In this document: piece by piece, positions 7,274-14,668 of the stretch
Position numbering within the stretch: position 1 is the stretch's first letter
How the letters are laid out: every line of letters begins with the position of its first letter
DNA from: Pseudomonadota bacterium
GTDB taxonomy: Bacteria; Myxococcota_A; Polyangia; Polyangiales; Polyangiaceae
DNA: 17,084 nt
Direction: 5' to 3'
Assembly: GCA_023432025.1 (NCBI GenBank)
Contig: JAEYVE010000254.1
Location: forward strand, 1 to 17,084
Notes under the pieces: model-generated
Told to the model about the DNA's origin: nothing
The model's database searches: none
Seen by the model: only the letters and a program-made list of their open reading frames with translations
Program-made: the position numbers and the translations under genes

Positions 7274-7708
7274 CTAGTCCGCGCTCCCCTCGAGACTCTC
7301 CGGCGCTCCGGGTCCCAGCGGCTGCCCGTACGAAAGCTCCACGAGGTGTCCCGCCGGATCGACGAGGCCGCAGTGATAGCCCACCGGGTAGGCTTCTTCA
7401 CGCGGCTCCCACCACAGGCAGCCATCGGCTCGCGCGCGGGCCGCAGCGACGTCGACCGCCTCCCGAGACTCCAGAGCAAAGCCCAGGTGCGTGAAGTCCC
7501 CGCGCGCAGGCTCGCGCGCGCTCCCTCCCGGAACCAGCACCAACACGAAGCGCCGTTCCCGCCCCGGCTCGGCCAGCCACACGACGCTCTCCCCCGACGC
7601 AGCGCGACGATGCACCTCCTGGAGGCCACAGTGGCGCTCGTAGAACCGCGCCGAACGCTGCACGTCCGGCACGTGCAGCGCCACGTGCGTGAGGGTCGGC
7701 CCGGTCAA
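7274..7708 (-). CDS. VOC-superfamily (glyoxalase/dioxygenase-like) protein
   Basis: The product is 144 residues, the usual size for a single VOC protein with two beta-alpha-beta-beta-beta units. Candidate metal ligands are His8 (LTHVALHV), His74 (DFTHLGFAL) and Glu124 (AGHLVELSYGQP), as in glyoxalase I and related dioxygenase folds. The substrate cannot be told from sequence; lactoylglutathione lyase, a resistance protein or a small dioxygenase are all possible. Translation starts at TTG 7708, which overlaps the stop codon of the upstream gene as TTGA, pointing to translational coupling. The next in-frame alternative, GTG 7684, would remove the first metal ligand. It is the last gene of the unit that begins with the Gfo/Idh oxidoreductase. 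Confidence 0.85.
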   Translation of the reverse strand: MTGPTLTHVALHVPDVQRSARFYERHCGLQEVHRRAASGESVVWLAEPGRERRFVLVLVPGGSAREPARGDFTHLGFALESREAVDVAAARARADGCLWWEPREEAYPVGYHCGLVDPAGHLVELSYGQPLGPGAPESLEGSAD

Positions 7709-8439
7709 GGCTGCGCTCCGCGCCCCGGGGCCCCCGAGCGCTCACCACGCTGTGGGCGATCACCGGACCAAGGACGGCGCGCGCCGATGCGCTCTTCGTC
7801 GGGGAGCTCTTCATACGCGGCATGCTGCGCACCGGAGAAAATACGGCTCAACTCGTCGTCCATCTGCTGCCGGAGCGCTTCCCGGCGCTCACGTCGCTCC
7901 GCGCTCGTCTTGGGGCGCGTTTCCGACGACTCGTCCCCCAGCGCCATCAAAGCGGCAAAATGTCGCTTCGTCGCCTCGACGAGCTTCTGCTCCTGATCTT
8001 TGGACAAGCCGAGCTTGCGCGTCAGGTTTTCGCTCAGAGCACGCGCGCCCTCCTCCATACGCGCGCCGCGCCGCGACTGGCGCTCCTCGCGGCGCTCCTC
8101 GTCGATGCGATCCAAGAGATCTCGCACCGCGGCTTCGAACACGGGAGAAGCGACGTCGGACGTGTCCTCGCCCTCCCTGTCGGCCCCCACGCCGCCTTTG
8201 GCCAAAGCTGCCGTCAACAGAGACACCTTCTGCTCGAGCGAACGCAGCCGAACGCGCTGCTCGGAGTCCGTCGTCTCTGCGGCGGCCGGCGCGCTCACCC
8301 GACTTTCCTCGCTCTTGGCGCTCTCTTTCGTCGGCGTCGTCGGCGGAGGCTCCGCCAAGGCGAGCGTCGCCGCAGTTCCGATGGCGCCGCCGATGGCAGC
8401 AGACACCAAAGCCAGCCCAAGGGAGCTCGAAACCTTCAT
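7705..8439 (-). CDS. exported coiled-coil protein, possibly Spy/CpxP-like
   Basis: The 244-residue product begins with a signal peptide (MKVSSS, hydrophobic stretch 7-28, ALA before residue 30). A polar Pro/Ser/Glu linker, a leucine-zipper-like segment (about 62-80) and a long charged helical region follow. LSENLTRKLGLSKDQEQKLVE and a later Asp/Glu/Arg-rich helix resemble the helical hairpins of Spy/CpxP/LTXXQ periplasmic proteins and heavy-metal sensors, but I cannot confirm the family. The last ~25 residues are Gly/Arg/Pro-rich and probably unstructured. The frame is open to 8529, but the ATG at 8439 gives the signal peptide at the very N-terminus. The ribosome site abuts this ATG inside a perfect palindrome. 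It starts 31 bases after the oxidoreductase stop and overlaps the VOC gene. Confidence 0.75.
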   Translation of the reverse strand: MKVSSSLGLALVSAAIGGAIGTAATLALAEPPPTTPTKESAKSEESRVSAPAAAETTDSEQRVRLRSLEQKVSLLTAALAKGGVGADREGEDTSDVASPVFEAAVRDLLDRIDEERREERQSRRGARMEEGARALSENLTRKLGLSKDQEQKLVEATKRHFAALMALGDESSETRPKTSAERRERREALRQQMDDELSRIFSGAQHAAYEELPDEERIGARRPWSGDRPQRGERSGAPGRGAQP

Positions 8440-8452
8440 CCTCCGGAGGATG
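8437..8452. promoter_or_regulatory. perfect 16-base palindrome over a ribosome site and start codon
   Basis: CATCCTCCGGAGGATG reads the same on both strands. On the minus strand its right half supplies GGAGG directly against the ATG at 8439. In RNA the left half is an exact complement of the ribosome site and start codon. It could be an operator, an RNA-dimer site or a translational damper, or a coincidence. Confidence 0.4.
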
Positions 8453-8470
8453 GCCTGCCGCGCCCGAGTT

Positions 8471-9499
8471 TCAAGGCTGTTCGGGGGGCGGACCGCCGGG
8501 GCTGCGGCGTAGCGGAAGACCTGCCGCACGATAGATGCCGTCCATCATCGCCAGCGTCTCCACGGCGTCCGTTCCCCCTGTCAGCGGCTGCTCGCCGAAG
8601 CGAACCGCGCGCACGAACGCCTCGAGCTGGTGCCGATAGGTCGATTCACCCGCCACGGTCTCTCTGGCTGTCCCCCCGCCGGACTCGAGGAGAATTTCGT
8701 GCCCTTTGTGAGGTGCCACGGGGTTGTCGACGCGAAGGGCCCCGCTTTCTCCCTCCAGGTCCAGGCGCGCCACGAAGCGTCCCTCGGGGTGCATCGAGCA
8801 AGCGATGTGCGCGCTGAGCCCGGTTGGATAGTGAAGCTCCGCCGAGAGCGAACGATCCACGTAGCGCGGGTGCTCGTCCGCGCGCGCCTGAACGACGCGC
8901 CCGTGACTCCCCGCGACCAAGCGGAGCCACTGAACCGTGTAACAACCGAGGTCCATCAGGGCGCCACCGCCGAGCTCGTAGCTCCAACGGATGTCTTCGG
9001 GGCTGTGGATGGGCGCGTCGAAGACGGCGTCGAAGCGACGCAGCCGCCCGAGAGCTCCCGAGCGCACGATGGCACCGAGACGCTCCGCCAGCGGGTGGTA
9101 GCGCCAGTGGTGGGCCTCCATGAGCACCCGGCCTGCGGCGTTTGCGGCGCGCACGAGCTCCTCGGCTTCTCGCGCGTTCGAGCACAGCGGCTTTTCGCAA
9201 AGCACGTGCTTGCCCGCAGCGAGCGCGCGAAGCGTCCACTCGTAGTGCAGAGACACGGGCAAGCAGATGTAGACGGCGTCGACGTCCGGCGACTCCACGA
9301 GCGAGGCGTAGTCGTCGTAGACCGCGGAGATCGCATGACGCGTGGCGAACTCCTCGGCGCGTCTTCGATCACGCGCTGCGACGGCCGAGAGGCGCACGAG
9401 GCCGAGGGCCGGCTCGATGACGGCCTGAGGGGCAATGCGGGCGGCGCCGAGCAGCCCGAGACGAAGTGAGTGCGGCACGTGGGCGCGAAAACCGTACAC
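8471..9499 (-). CDS. Gfo/Idh/MocA-family NAD(P)-dependent oxidoreductase
   Basis: The 342-residue product has an N-terminal Rossmann fold (LRLGLLGAARIAP, 13-24), a cofactor-side strand YICLPVSLHYEW (77-88) and the family catalytic-lysine signature EKP (102-104) in HVLCEKPLC. The C-terminal alpha/beta domain has MEAHHWRYHP (127-136) and MDLGCYTVQWLR (182-193), where D183 and Y187 match the D-x-G-x-Y form seen in dihydrodiol/xylose dehydrogenase-like members rather than the D-x-x-x-H form. A sugar, inositol or diol substrate is likely but cannot be named. The called start is GTG 9499, with GGGAG only one base upstream; GTG 9478 is another option. It leads a three-gene minus-strand unit. Confidence 0.92.
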   Translation of the reverse strand: MYGFRAHVPHSLRLGLLGAARIAPQAVIEPALGLVRLSAVAARDRRRAEEFATRHAISAVYDDYASLVESPDVDAVYICLPVSLHYEWTLRALAAGKHVLCEKPLCSNAREAEELVRAANAAGRVLMEAHHWRYHPLAERLGAIVRSGALGRLRRFDAVFDAPIHSPEDIRWSYELGGGALMDLGCYTVQWLRLVAGSHGRVVQARADEHPRYVDRSLSAELHYPTGLSAHIACSMHPEGRFVARLDLEGESGALRVDNPVAPHKGHEILLESGGGTARETVAGESTYRHQLEAFVRAVRFGEQPLTGGTDAVETLAMMDGIYRAAGLPLRRSPGGPPPEQP

Positions 9500-9804
9500 G
9501 CTCCCGACACTTCGACCAGACGGATGTGCCGCGCGGCCTCAAAGACCCGCCCCGCGCGTGCCGCGCTCCTGGGTCGATCCCAGCAAGTGGAGCCACTCTG
9601 ACCCCTTCCTTTTCCGACGGAGGCGGATTTCGCGGAACCGCCGAGAATCAGGGTACCGGCCGGAGGCCCCCCCACGGTCTGAGCGTCGCCCCCTACGATA
9701 CGATTGGCGCGGCCGCTGTGATATGGACGCCGCCACGAGAGCGCTGACAGCGGCGCCTCGAAACGTGAGCCCCGGAGGCTTTCCGAGGGCGGAAGAGCCA
9801 GCCC
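9500..9804. other. 305-base divergent intergenic region
   Basis: The region separates the minus-strand oxidoreductase from the plus-strand desaturase and should contain both promoters. I found no well-spaced promoter pair, operator or credible small gene. The only clear signal is GGAAGAG (9791-9797), the probable desaturase ribosome site. Confidence 0.6.
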
Positions 9805-10770
9805 ATGCTTCGATTCAGCGCAGACTACAGAACTCTCCTCTGGATGCTCGTCTTCGCGCCAGGACTGGTCGCCCTCCAGTACGCGCGGCCTGATTTGGTT
9901 CCCTACCTGTGTTGGTTGAGCTTCTACTTCGCCATTTCGGCCGGAGTGATCGCCCACAACCACCTGCACTCACCGACCTTCAAGAGCAAGGCGCTGAGCG
10001 AAGCGTTCGGCAACTGGATCTCGGTGTTTTACGGGTACCCCACCTTCGCGTGGATCCCGACGCACAACTTGAATCACCACAAGTTCGTGAACAAGGCGGG
10101 CGACGCGACCATCACCTGGCGCTACACGAACCGTCACAACTACTTGGTGGCCTCTACCTACTTCTTCGTGAGCTCTTACTTTCAGAGCGAGCCCATCAAG
10201 GAGTTCCTCAAGCGCACCAAGGAAAAGAACCCGTCGTACTACCGCCGCATCATCGCCCAGTACGTCATCGTGTTCGGCGGTCACGCGGCCATGTTGGCGC
10301 TCGGTGTTTACCTGCACGGTTGGGGCACCGGGTTCTACGTTTGGGGCCTCACGATGGGAGCGCCCGCGCTCGTGTCGCTGTGGACGATCATGACGTTCAA
10401 CTATGACCAGCACGTCCACACGGATCCCTGGTCCAAGCTGAACCACTCGCGCAACTTCGTGAGCTGGGGCGTGAACTTCTTCCTGTTCAACAACGGCTAC
10501 CACACCGCGCACCACGAAAAGGCGGGGCTCCACTGGAGCCTGCTGCCCGAGGCCCACGCCAAGATCGCGCCGGAAATCCACCCCGATCTCCTGCAGAAGA
10601 GCCTGTGGCTCTACTGGTTCAAGAACTACGTCCTCGCCCCCTTCTTCCCGAGCCTCGGCACGGTGCAAATCGGCCGCGCTCCGTTCGATCCTCCCCAAGG
10701 AGGCCGAATCGATCTCACGACCGCCGAGGTCGGACTCGGCGAAGCGGGCACCAACGCCGCCCGTGTCTGA
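9805..10770 (+). CDS. membrane fatty-acid desaturase
   Basis: This diiron integral-membrane enzyme introduces a double bond into fatty acyl chains, using oxygen and an electron donor. The 321-residue product shows the histidine boxes of the family: HNHLH (51-55), HNLNHH (87-92), a QHVH segment (202-205) and GYHTAHH (231-237). Hydrophobic membrane segments lie near 11-28, 33-50, 150-172 and 175-198. The ATG at 9805 is supported by GGAAGAG 7 bases upstream. The region after 285 is a soluble tail. The position of the double bond and the lipid class cannot be told. The TonB receptor gene follows after 61 bases, so co-transcription is possible although a metabolic link is not obvious. Confidence 0.93.
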   Translation: MLRFSADYRTLLWMLVFAPGLVALQYARPDLVPYLCWLSFYFAISAGVIAHNHLHSPTFKSKALSEAFGNWISVFYGYPTFAWIPTHNLNHHKFVNKAGDATITWRYTNRHNYLVASTYFFVSSYFQSEPIKEFLKRTKEKNPSYYRRIIAQYVIVFGGHAAMLALGVYLHGWGTGFYVWGLTMGAPALVSLWTIMTFNYDQHVHTDPWSKLNHSRNFVSWGVNFFLFNNGYHTAHHEKAGLHWSLLPEAHAKIAPEIHPDLLQKSLWLYWFKNYVLAPFFPSLGTVQIGRAPFDPPQGGRIDLTTAEVGLGEAGTNAARV

Positions 10771-10792
10771 GGCCCTCTCGACGCTCTTTGCT

Positions 10793-10814
10793 GGGTCGCC
10801 CCCCGGGGCGACCC
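10793..10814 (+). promoter_or_regulatory. strong hairpin between desaturase and TonB receptor genes
   Basis: GGGTCGCC (10793-10800) pairs perfectly with GGCGACCC (10807-10814) around a 6-base loop, CCCCGG. It ends 2 bases before the likely ribosome site TGGGAG (10816-10821). Without a T-tract it is more likely an RNA-processing, stability or partial-attenuation element than a full terminator. Confidence 0.4.
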
Positions 10815-10831
10815 CTGGGAGCCCGTGTGGC

Positions 10832-12925
10832 ATGAAGCGGCGGAGCTCACGCGCCGCTTCCGCGGCGCTCGCCTTGCTGGGCACGACGACCGCCGCCTGG
10901 GCCGATCGTCCTCCCGAGGACGACGGCGACGAAATCATCGTGCGTGGCGAGCCGCCGCCCCGCTCGGCTTCAGCGACGAGCCGCGACGCACGCGAGCTCA
11001 CCGCCGCACCTCAGTCGAGCGGCAGCGAGCTCTTGCGCACGGTGCCCGGCGTGGCCCTCTCGCAACACAGCGGGCAAGGTAAGGCGCACCAAATTTTCTT
11101 CCGCGGCTTCGACGCAGCGCACGGCCAAGACATCGAGCTCTCCGTCGGTGGCGTTCCCGTCAACGAAGTGAGCAACATCCACGGGCAAGGCTACGCCGAC
11201 TTGCACTTCGTGATCCCCGAGGTCGTCGAGCGCGTGGACGCCCTGCCCGGAACGTACGATCCGGCGCAAGGCGACTTCGCCGTGGCCGGCACGATGCGGT
11301 TCGTGCTGGGCTACGACCAGCCCGGCTTCACGGCGCTGGGAGGTTACGGCTCCTTCGACGCGCGGCGCGTGTTCTTCGCCTATCACCCGGACCACGCGCC
11401 CCGTGAGACGTTCGGCGCCTTCGAGGCGTACCAGAGCGACGGCTTCGGCGCGGGCCGCAAAGCGAGCCGTGCGTCCGCCGTCGGGCAGCTCCTGCACCCG
11501 CTCGGCAAAGATCTGTCCCTCCGCGTGCTCGTCGCCAGCTACGCGGGCCGCTTCGGCTCGGCCGGCGTGCTGCGGACGGACGACGTGGACGCGGGGCGTA
11601 TCGACCGCTTTGGCTCCTATGACACGCAGCAAGGTGGAAGCTCCACGCGCACCCAGCTGAGCGCCGAGCTCCGTCACGACGACGGTGACGCAGAGCTCTT
11701 GCTCGCGCCGTACGTGGTGCTGCGCTCGCTCCAGCTCCGTTTCGACTACACGGGCTACCTGGTGCACCCCGTGGCCGGCGACTCCACGGTGCAACGGAAC
11801 GACGCCACGACGACCGGCTTCACCGCCGAGTATCGCAAGCGGCTCCACCTGTTTCGAGCGGACGACGCGGTCGCCGTCGGCGTGGTCACGCGCGCGGACT
11901 TCATCGAGCAGTCGCAAGACTCGGTCGCGGTCCTGGACGGGCAGCTCGTCGAGCCGGTCGTCGACGCACGGGTCCGAGCGAGCAGCGTCGGCGCGTATGT
12001 CGACGCCGAGCTCCACCCGCTCCGCCGCGTCCTCTTGCGCGGCGGAGCTCGCGCTGAAATGGCGTCGTTTTCGGTCGAAGACGAGCTCACGAAGCGCGCT
12101 CCGAAATCGAGTCAGGGCCTCTTCTTCGGCGAACGGCTCAGCGCCAACGTGGCGATCGCGCCGGGGCTTCACGGAGTCGCCAGCTGGGGGCGCGGCTTTC
12201 GCACTCCGCAAGCGCGCGGCATCGTCGACGGCGCGCCGCTCCGCTTCGCGGTGGTGCGCTCGGCCGAGCTCGGTCTGCGCTACGCCGAGCGGAGCGGCGC
12301 GCGCCGTTTCGAAGCGAGCGTGGCTGGCTTTCGCACCACCCTCGACCGCGACGTCGTGTTCGACGAGCGCGTCGCGCGAAACGAGCCAGTCCCCGGCACC
12401 CAGCGGCTCGGAGCTGCGCTCAACGTGGAAACCTCGCTGGGCGCCTGGTTCACGTCGGCGTTCGGCGCAACCGTGACGCGAGCCACCTTTTCGGGGTCGG
12501 ATGAACGTTACTCGAAAGGCGACGCCGTGCCTTACGCGCCCGCCGTCGTGACTCGCGCCGATTTGGCGTTGCGGCCGCACCTCGGTCACCTCGCGGGACA
12601 CGGAGTGACGGGCCATCTCGGATTGGGCCTGCAGGGCCTCTTCCACCGCCCTTTGCCGTACGGAGAGCGAGCTCGCGATGCCTTCGTTGCCGACGCTCGC
12701 GTGGGTGCGCGGTTCGAGCACGTCGCCTTGTGGTTGGACGTCAGAAACGTGCTCGACCTCACGTGGAACGACAGCGAGTTCGCGTACACCTCGAGCTTCG
12801 AGCGGGGCGGAGCGCCCACGGAGGTCCCCGCGCGCCACTTCATGGCGGGAGAGCCTCGCAGCTTTTTTCTTTCGGCAGAGCTCCGCCTCGGAGGTCACAC
12901 GCCGTCCTCGGAACAAGATCCATGA
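10832..12925 (+). CDS. TonB-dependent outer-membrane receptor
   Basis: This outer-membrane beta-barrel imports a ligand with energy from TonB-ExbB-ExbD. The 697-residue product has a signal peptide (MKRRSSR, hydrophobic core, cleavage after AWA at 24), a TonB-box-like DEIIVRG (33-39), and a plug domain (about 57-160) with ELLRTVPGV, IFFRGFDAAHGQDIELSVGGVPVN and NIHGQGYADLHFVIPE. A barrel of alternating beta-strands follows, with the last strand SFFLSAELRL 11 residues from the end. A frame start at GTG 10763 exists, but ATG 10832 places the signal peptide correctly. The ligand is unknown. Several plug histidines (79, 86, 97, 117, 125) would suit a metal or metallophore but are not proof. Its stop overlaps the next gene's start as ATGA. 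Confidence 0.92.
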   Translation: MKRRSSRAASAALALLGTTTAAWADRPPEDDGDEIIVRGEPPPRSASATSRDARELTAAPQSSGSELLRTVPGVALSQHSGQGKAHQIFFRGFDAAHGQDIELSVGGVPVNEVSNIHGQGYADLHFVIPEVVERVDALPGTYDPAQGDFAVAGTMRFVLGYDQPGFTALGGYGSFDARRVFFAYHPDHAPRETFGAFEAYQSDGFGAGRKASRASAVGQLLHPLGKDLSLRVLVASYAGRFGSAGVLRTDDVDAGRIDRFGSYDTQQGGSSTRTQLSAELRHDDGDAELLLAPYVVLRSLQLRFDYTGYLVHPVAGDSTVQRNDATTTGFTAEYRKRLHLFRADDAVAVGVVTRADFIEQSQDSVAVLDGQLVEPVVDARVRASSVGAYVDAELHPLRRVLLRGGARAEMASFSVEDELTKRAPKSSQGLFFGERLSANVAIAPGLHGVASWGRGFRTPQARGIVDGAPLRFAVVRSAELGLRYAERSGARRFEASVAGFRTTLDRDVVFDERVARNEPVPGTQRLGAALNVETSLGAWFTSAFGATVTRATFSGSDERYSKGDAVPYAPAVVTRADLALRPHLGHLAGHGVTGHLGLGLQGLFHRPLPYGERARDAFVADARVGARFEHVALWLDVRNVLDLTWNDSEFAYTSSFERGGAPTEVPARHFMAGEPRSFFLSAELRLGGHTPSSEQDP

Positions 12926-13767
12926 GCCACGACGACAAAACCCGTCCGTCCCCGTCCCGAGCGCAGCAGCGTTCTCTGTCACGTCGCGTCGTGCTCGTCT
13001 CTGGAGGAAGCGCTCTGGCCTATGCCGGAAGCCTGGCCGTTGGACTCGGGTGCAGCGTGGAGACCGGCGGCGGTCGCGCAACGCTCTCGACGCGGGTCAA
13101 GCCCGTGAGCAAGGAGCCCTTCACGAACGCCTACCATTGGACCGTGCGCCTCCAGCATGCGTACCTCTCCATCGGCTCGCTCACCTACTTCGAGGGCGAC
13201 GCGCTCGGCTTTCGGCGCTTGTTCCGCGCGCTCGCCACGCCCACGGCTCACGCTCACCCAGGTCACTATCAAGCCGGTGGGGTCGTCGCCGAAATGCTCG
13301 ACGCCCAAAGCGTCGATCTGACGTCCGGCATCACCGAGCTCGGTGCAAGCCGGGGGATATTGGAGACGGCGCGCTCCGCGCGCCTCACCTTCGCGGCGCC
13401 TCCCGCGCCGCCGTTCGCACGCGAGTTGGACGGCGCCGTCGTTCGCGTGTCGGGTCAGGCCGAGTCCGGAGACACTCGCGTCCATTTTTCGAGCTCCATC
13501 TTCGCGACGGATTTGGACGCGGCGAGTGAGCGCCCCGACGTGGAAGGCTGCCCCTTCTCGAACGGAGCCTTGGAAGAAACCGGCGTCGTCACGTTGTCGG
13601 TGGATCTCGAGCTCTGGTTCGATCAGGTGGACTTCGCTGACGTGGCGCCCGGCACGAGCGAAGAGCCGACGGAGCTCGTTTCGGATGGACGTGCTCGCCG
13701 TGCCTTGGTACGCGGAATCACGAAAGCGGCAGCCTACCAGCTGACGTTCACTGCAGAGACGACATGA
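12922..13767 (+). CDS. exported protein of unknown function with a Tat-like signal
   Basis: The 281-residue product is not assigned to a family. The N-terminus has SRRVVLV (20-26), resembling the twin-arginine motif, then a hydrophobic segment to about 42 and Cys44; the residues before that Cys are a poor lipobox. The mature part begins a beta-rich domain (TNAYHWTVRLQHAYLSIGSL, 68-87), includes a histidine cluster, TAHAHPGHY (108-116), and continues with alternating strands to the end. Cys210 is the only other Cys. The histidines could bind metal, which is inference. The start at 12922 is set by the ATGA overlap with the receptor, and its own stop overlaps the next gene as ATGA. This tight linkage implies a partner role for the receptor. 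Confidence 0.78.
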   Translation: MSHDDKTRPSPSRAQQRSLSRRVVLVSGGSALAYAGSLAVGLGCSVETGGGRATLSTRVKPVSKEPFTNAYHWTVRLQHAYLSIGSLTYFEGDALGFRRLFRALATPTAHAHPGHYQAGGVVAEMLDAQSVDLTSGITELGASRGILETARSARLTFAAPPAPPFARELDGAVVRVSGQAESGDTRVHFSSSIFATDLDAASERPDVEGCPFSNGALEETGVVTLSVDLELWFDQVDFADVAPGTSEEPTELVSDGRARRALVRGITKAAAYQLTFTAETT

Positions 13768-14618
13768 AGAGCATGAAATCCAGCATTTTTTGGGGTGCGC
13801 TCGTCGCACTGGCCGCCGGCTGCTCGAGCGACGACGTGGGCTCGGGTTCGCTCGAAGTAACTACCTGGGGCGAGGAATACATCGAGGAAGAAATCCCGGC
13901 AGAAGATCTAGCCGACGGCTACTCGATCAAGTTCGACAAGTTCCTCATCGTGCTCGGCAAAGTCCGTGGCCAAGCCACCTCGGGCGACGACTCCTTCGTC
14001 AGCGAAGAAACCGTACTGTTCGACCTGGTCACACCCGGGCCGCATCGACTGGCCGGCTTCGACGCCCTCGAAGCGGGGGACTGGGAGCGCGTCGGCTACT
14101 CGAATCCACCCATCGACGAAACAACGACGCGAGATGCGAGCGCGAGTGCCAAAGACGCCACGCTCATGCGTGACGGCGGCTACAGCGTGTACGTCGAAGG
14201 CTCCGCCACCCAAGGCGAGGACTCGTACCACTTTGCCTGGGGTTTCACGCACGGAACGGACTACGAAAACTGCATCACCCTCGTCGACGGCCGCGAGCAG
14301 CCCGGCTTCACGGTGGGAGAAGGCGCCCGCACCACCGTGGAGCTCACCATTCACGGGGACCACTTCTTCTACGACGATCTCGCCTCGCCCGACGCCGAAC
14401 GGCGCTTCCAAGCCTACGCGGACGCGGACGCCAACGAGGACGGAGAAGTGACGCTCGAGGAGCTGGCCGAGGTGAAGCTCTTCGACATTCCCAGCGACCA
14501 GGGCCCGTACGGCACCGGGGACTTCAGCCGCGTGGACAATCTACGCGAGTTCATGGGCGCGCTCGTCAGCACGCTCGGCCACTTCAACGGCGAAGGGCAC
14601 TGCGAACCCCAACTCTGA
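13764..14618 (+). CDS. EF-hand lipoprotein of unknown function
   Basis: The 284-residue product has a short lipoprotein signal (MKSMKSS, hydrophobic core, LAAGC with Cys20) followed by an acidic linker. A beta-rich domain (about 28-200) contains DGYSIKFDKFLIVLGKVRG (51-69) and VELTIHGDHFFYDDL (192-206). A canonical EF-hand loop occupies 222-233 (DANEDGEVTLEE, with Asp222, Asn224, Asp226, Gly227 and Glu233), so calcium binding is likely. Cys170 and Cys280 could form a disulfide. I recall similar C-termini (LGHFNGEGHC) in uncharacterised myxobacterial proteins beside TonB receptors, but cannot verify this. Its ATG overlaps the previous stop. It is probably anchored to the outer or inner membrane, facing the periplasm or cell surface. 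Confidence 0.82.
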   Translation: MKSMKSSIFWGALVALAAGCSSDDVGSGSLEVTTWGEEYIEEEIPAEDLADGYSIKFDKFLIVLGKVRGQATSGDDSFVSEETVLFDLVTPGPHRLAGFDALEAGDWERVGYSNPPIDETTTRDASASAKDATLMRDGGYSVYVEGSATQGEDSYHFAWGFTHGTDYENCITLVDGREQPGFTVGEGARTTVELTIHGDHFFYDDLASPDAERRFQAYADADANEDGEVTLEELAEVKLFDIPSDQGPYGTGDFSRVDNLREFMGALVSTLGHFNGEGHCEPQL

Positions 14619-14652
14619 ACAGAAGCGCTCACGCACGAGCGGCGGGACGGGA

Positions 14653-14658
14653 TATACT
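14653..14658 (+). promoter_or_regulatory. possible -10 element for a leaderless GH5 transcript
   Basis: TATACT matches the -10 consensus in five of six positions and ends 10 bases before the GH5 ATG. There is no purine-rich ribosome site before that ATG and no good -35 at the expected distance. If used, transcription would start within a few bases of the start codon. Confidence 0.35.
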
Positions 14659-14668
14659 TCGCCCCTCC

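Noticed and set aside
9700..9727. TTGGCG and TATGGA as a desaturase promoter
   Set aside because: The spacing is only 12 bases, too short for a sigma-70-type promoter.
12922..13060. Lipoprotein reading of the Tat-like protein at Cys44
   Set aside because: The residues before the Cys are G-L-G, without the usual aliphatic residue at -3, so lipidation is not supported well enough to call.
10970..13081. 703-codon open frame antisense to the TonB receptor
   Set aside because: The receptor strand shows signal peptide, plug and barrel features; the antisense product is Arg/Ala/Glu-rich with no domain.
13764..14618. Assignment of the EF-hand lipoprotein as MbnP
   Set aside because: Context is similar, but I cannot see the MbnP copper/tryptophan signature, so no name was given.
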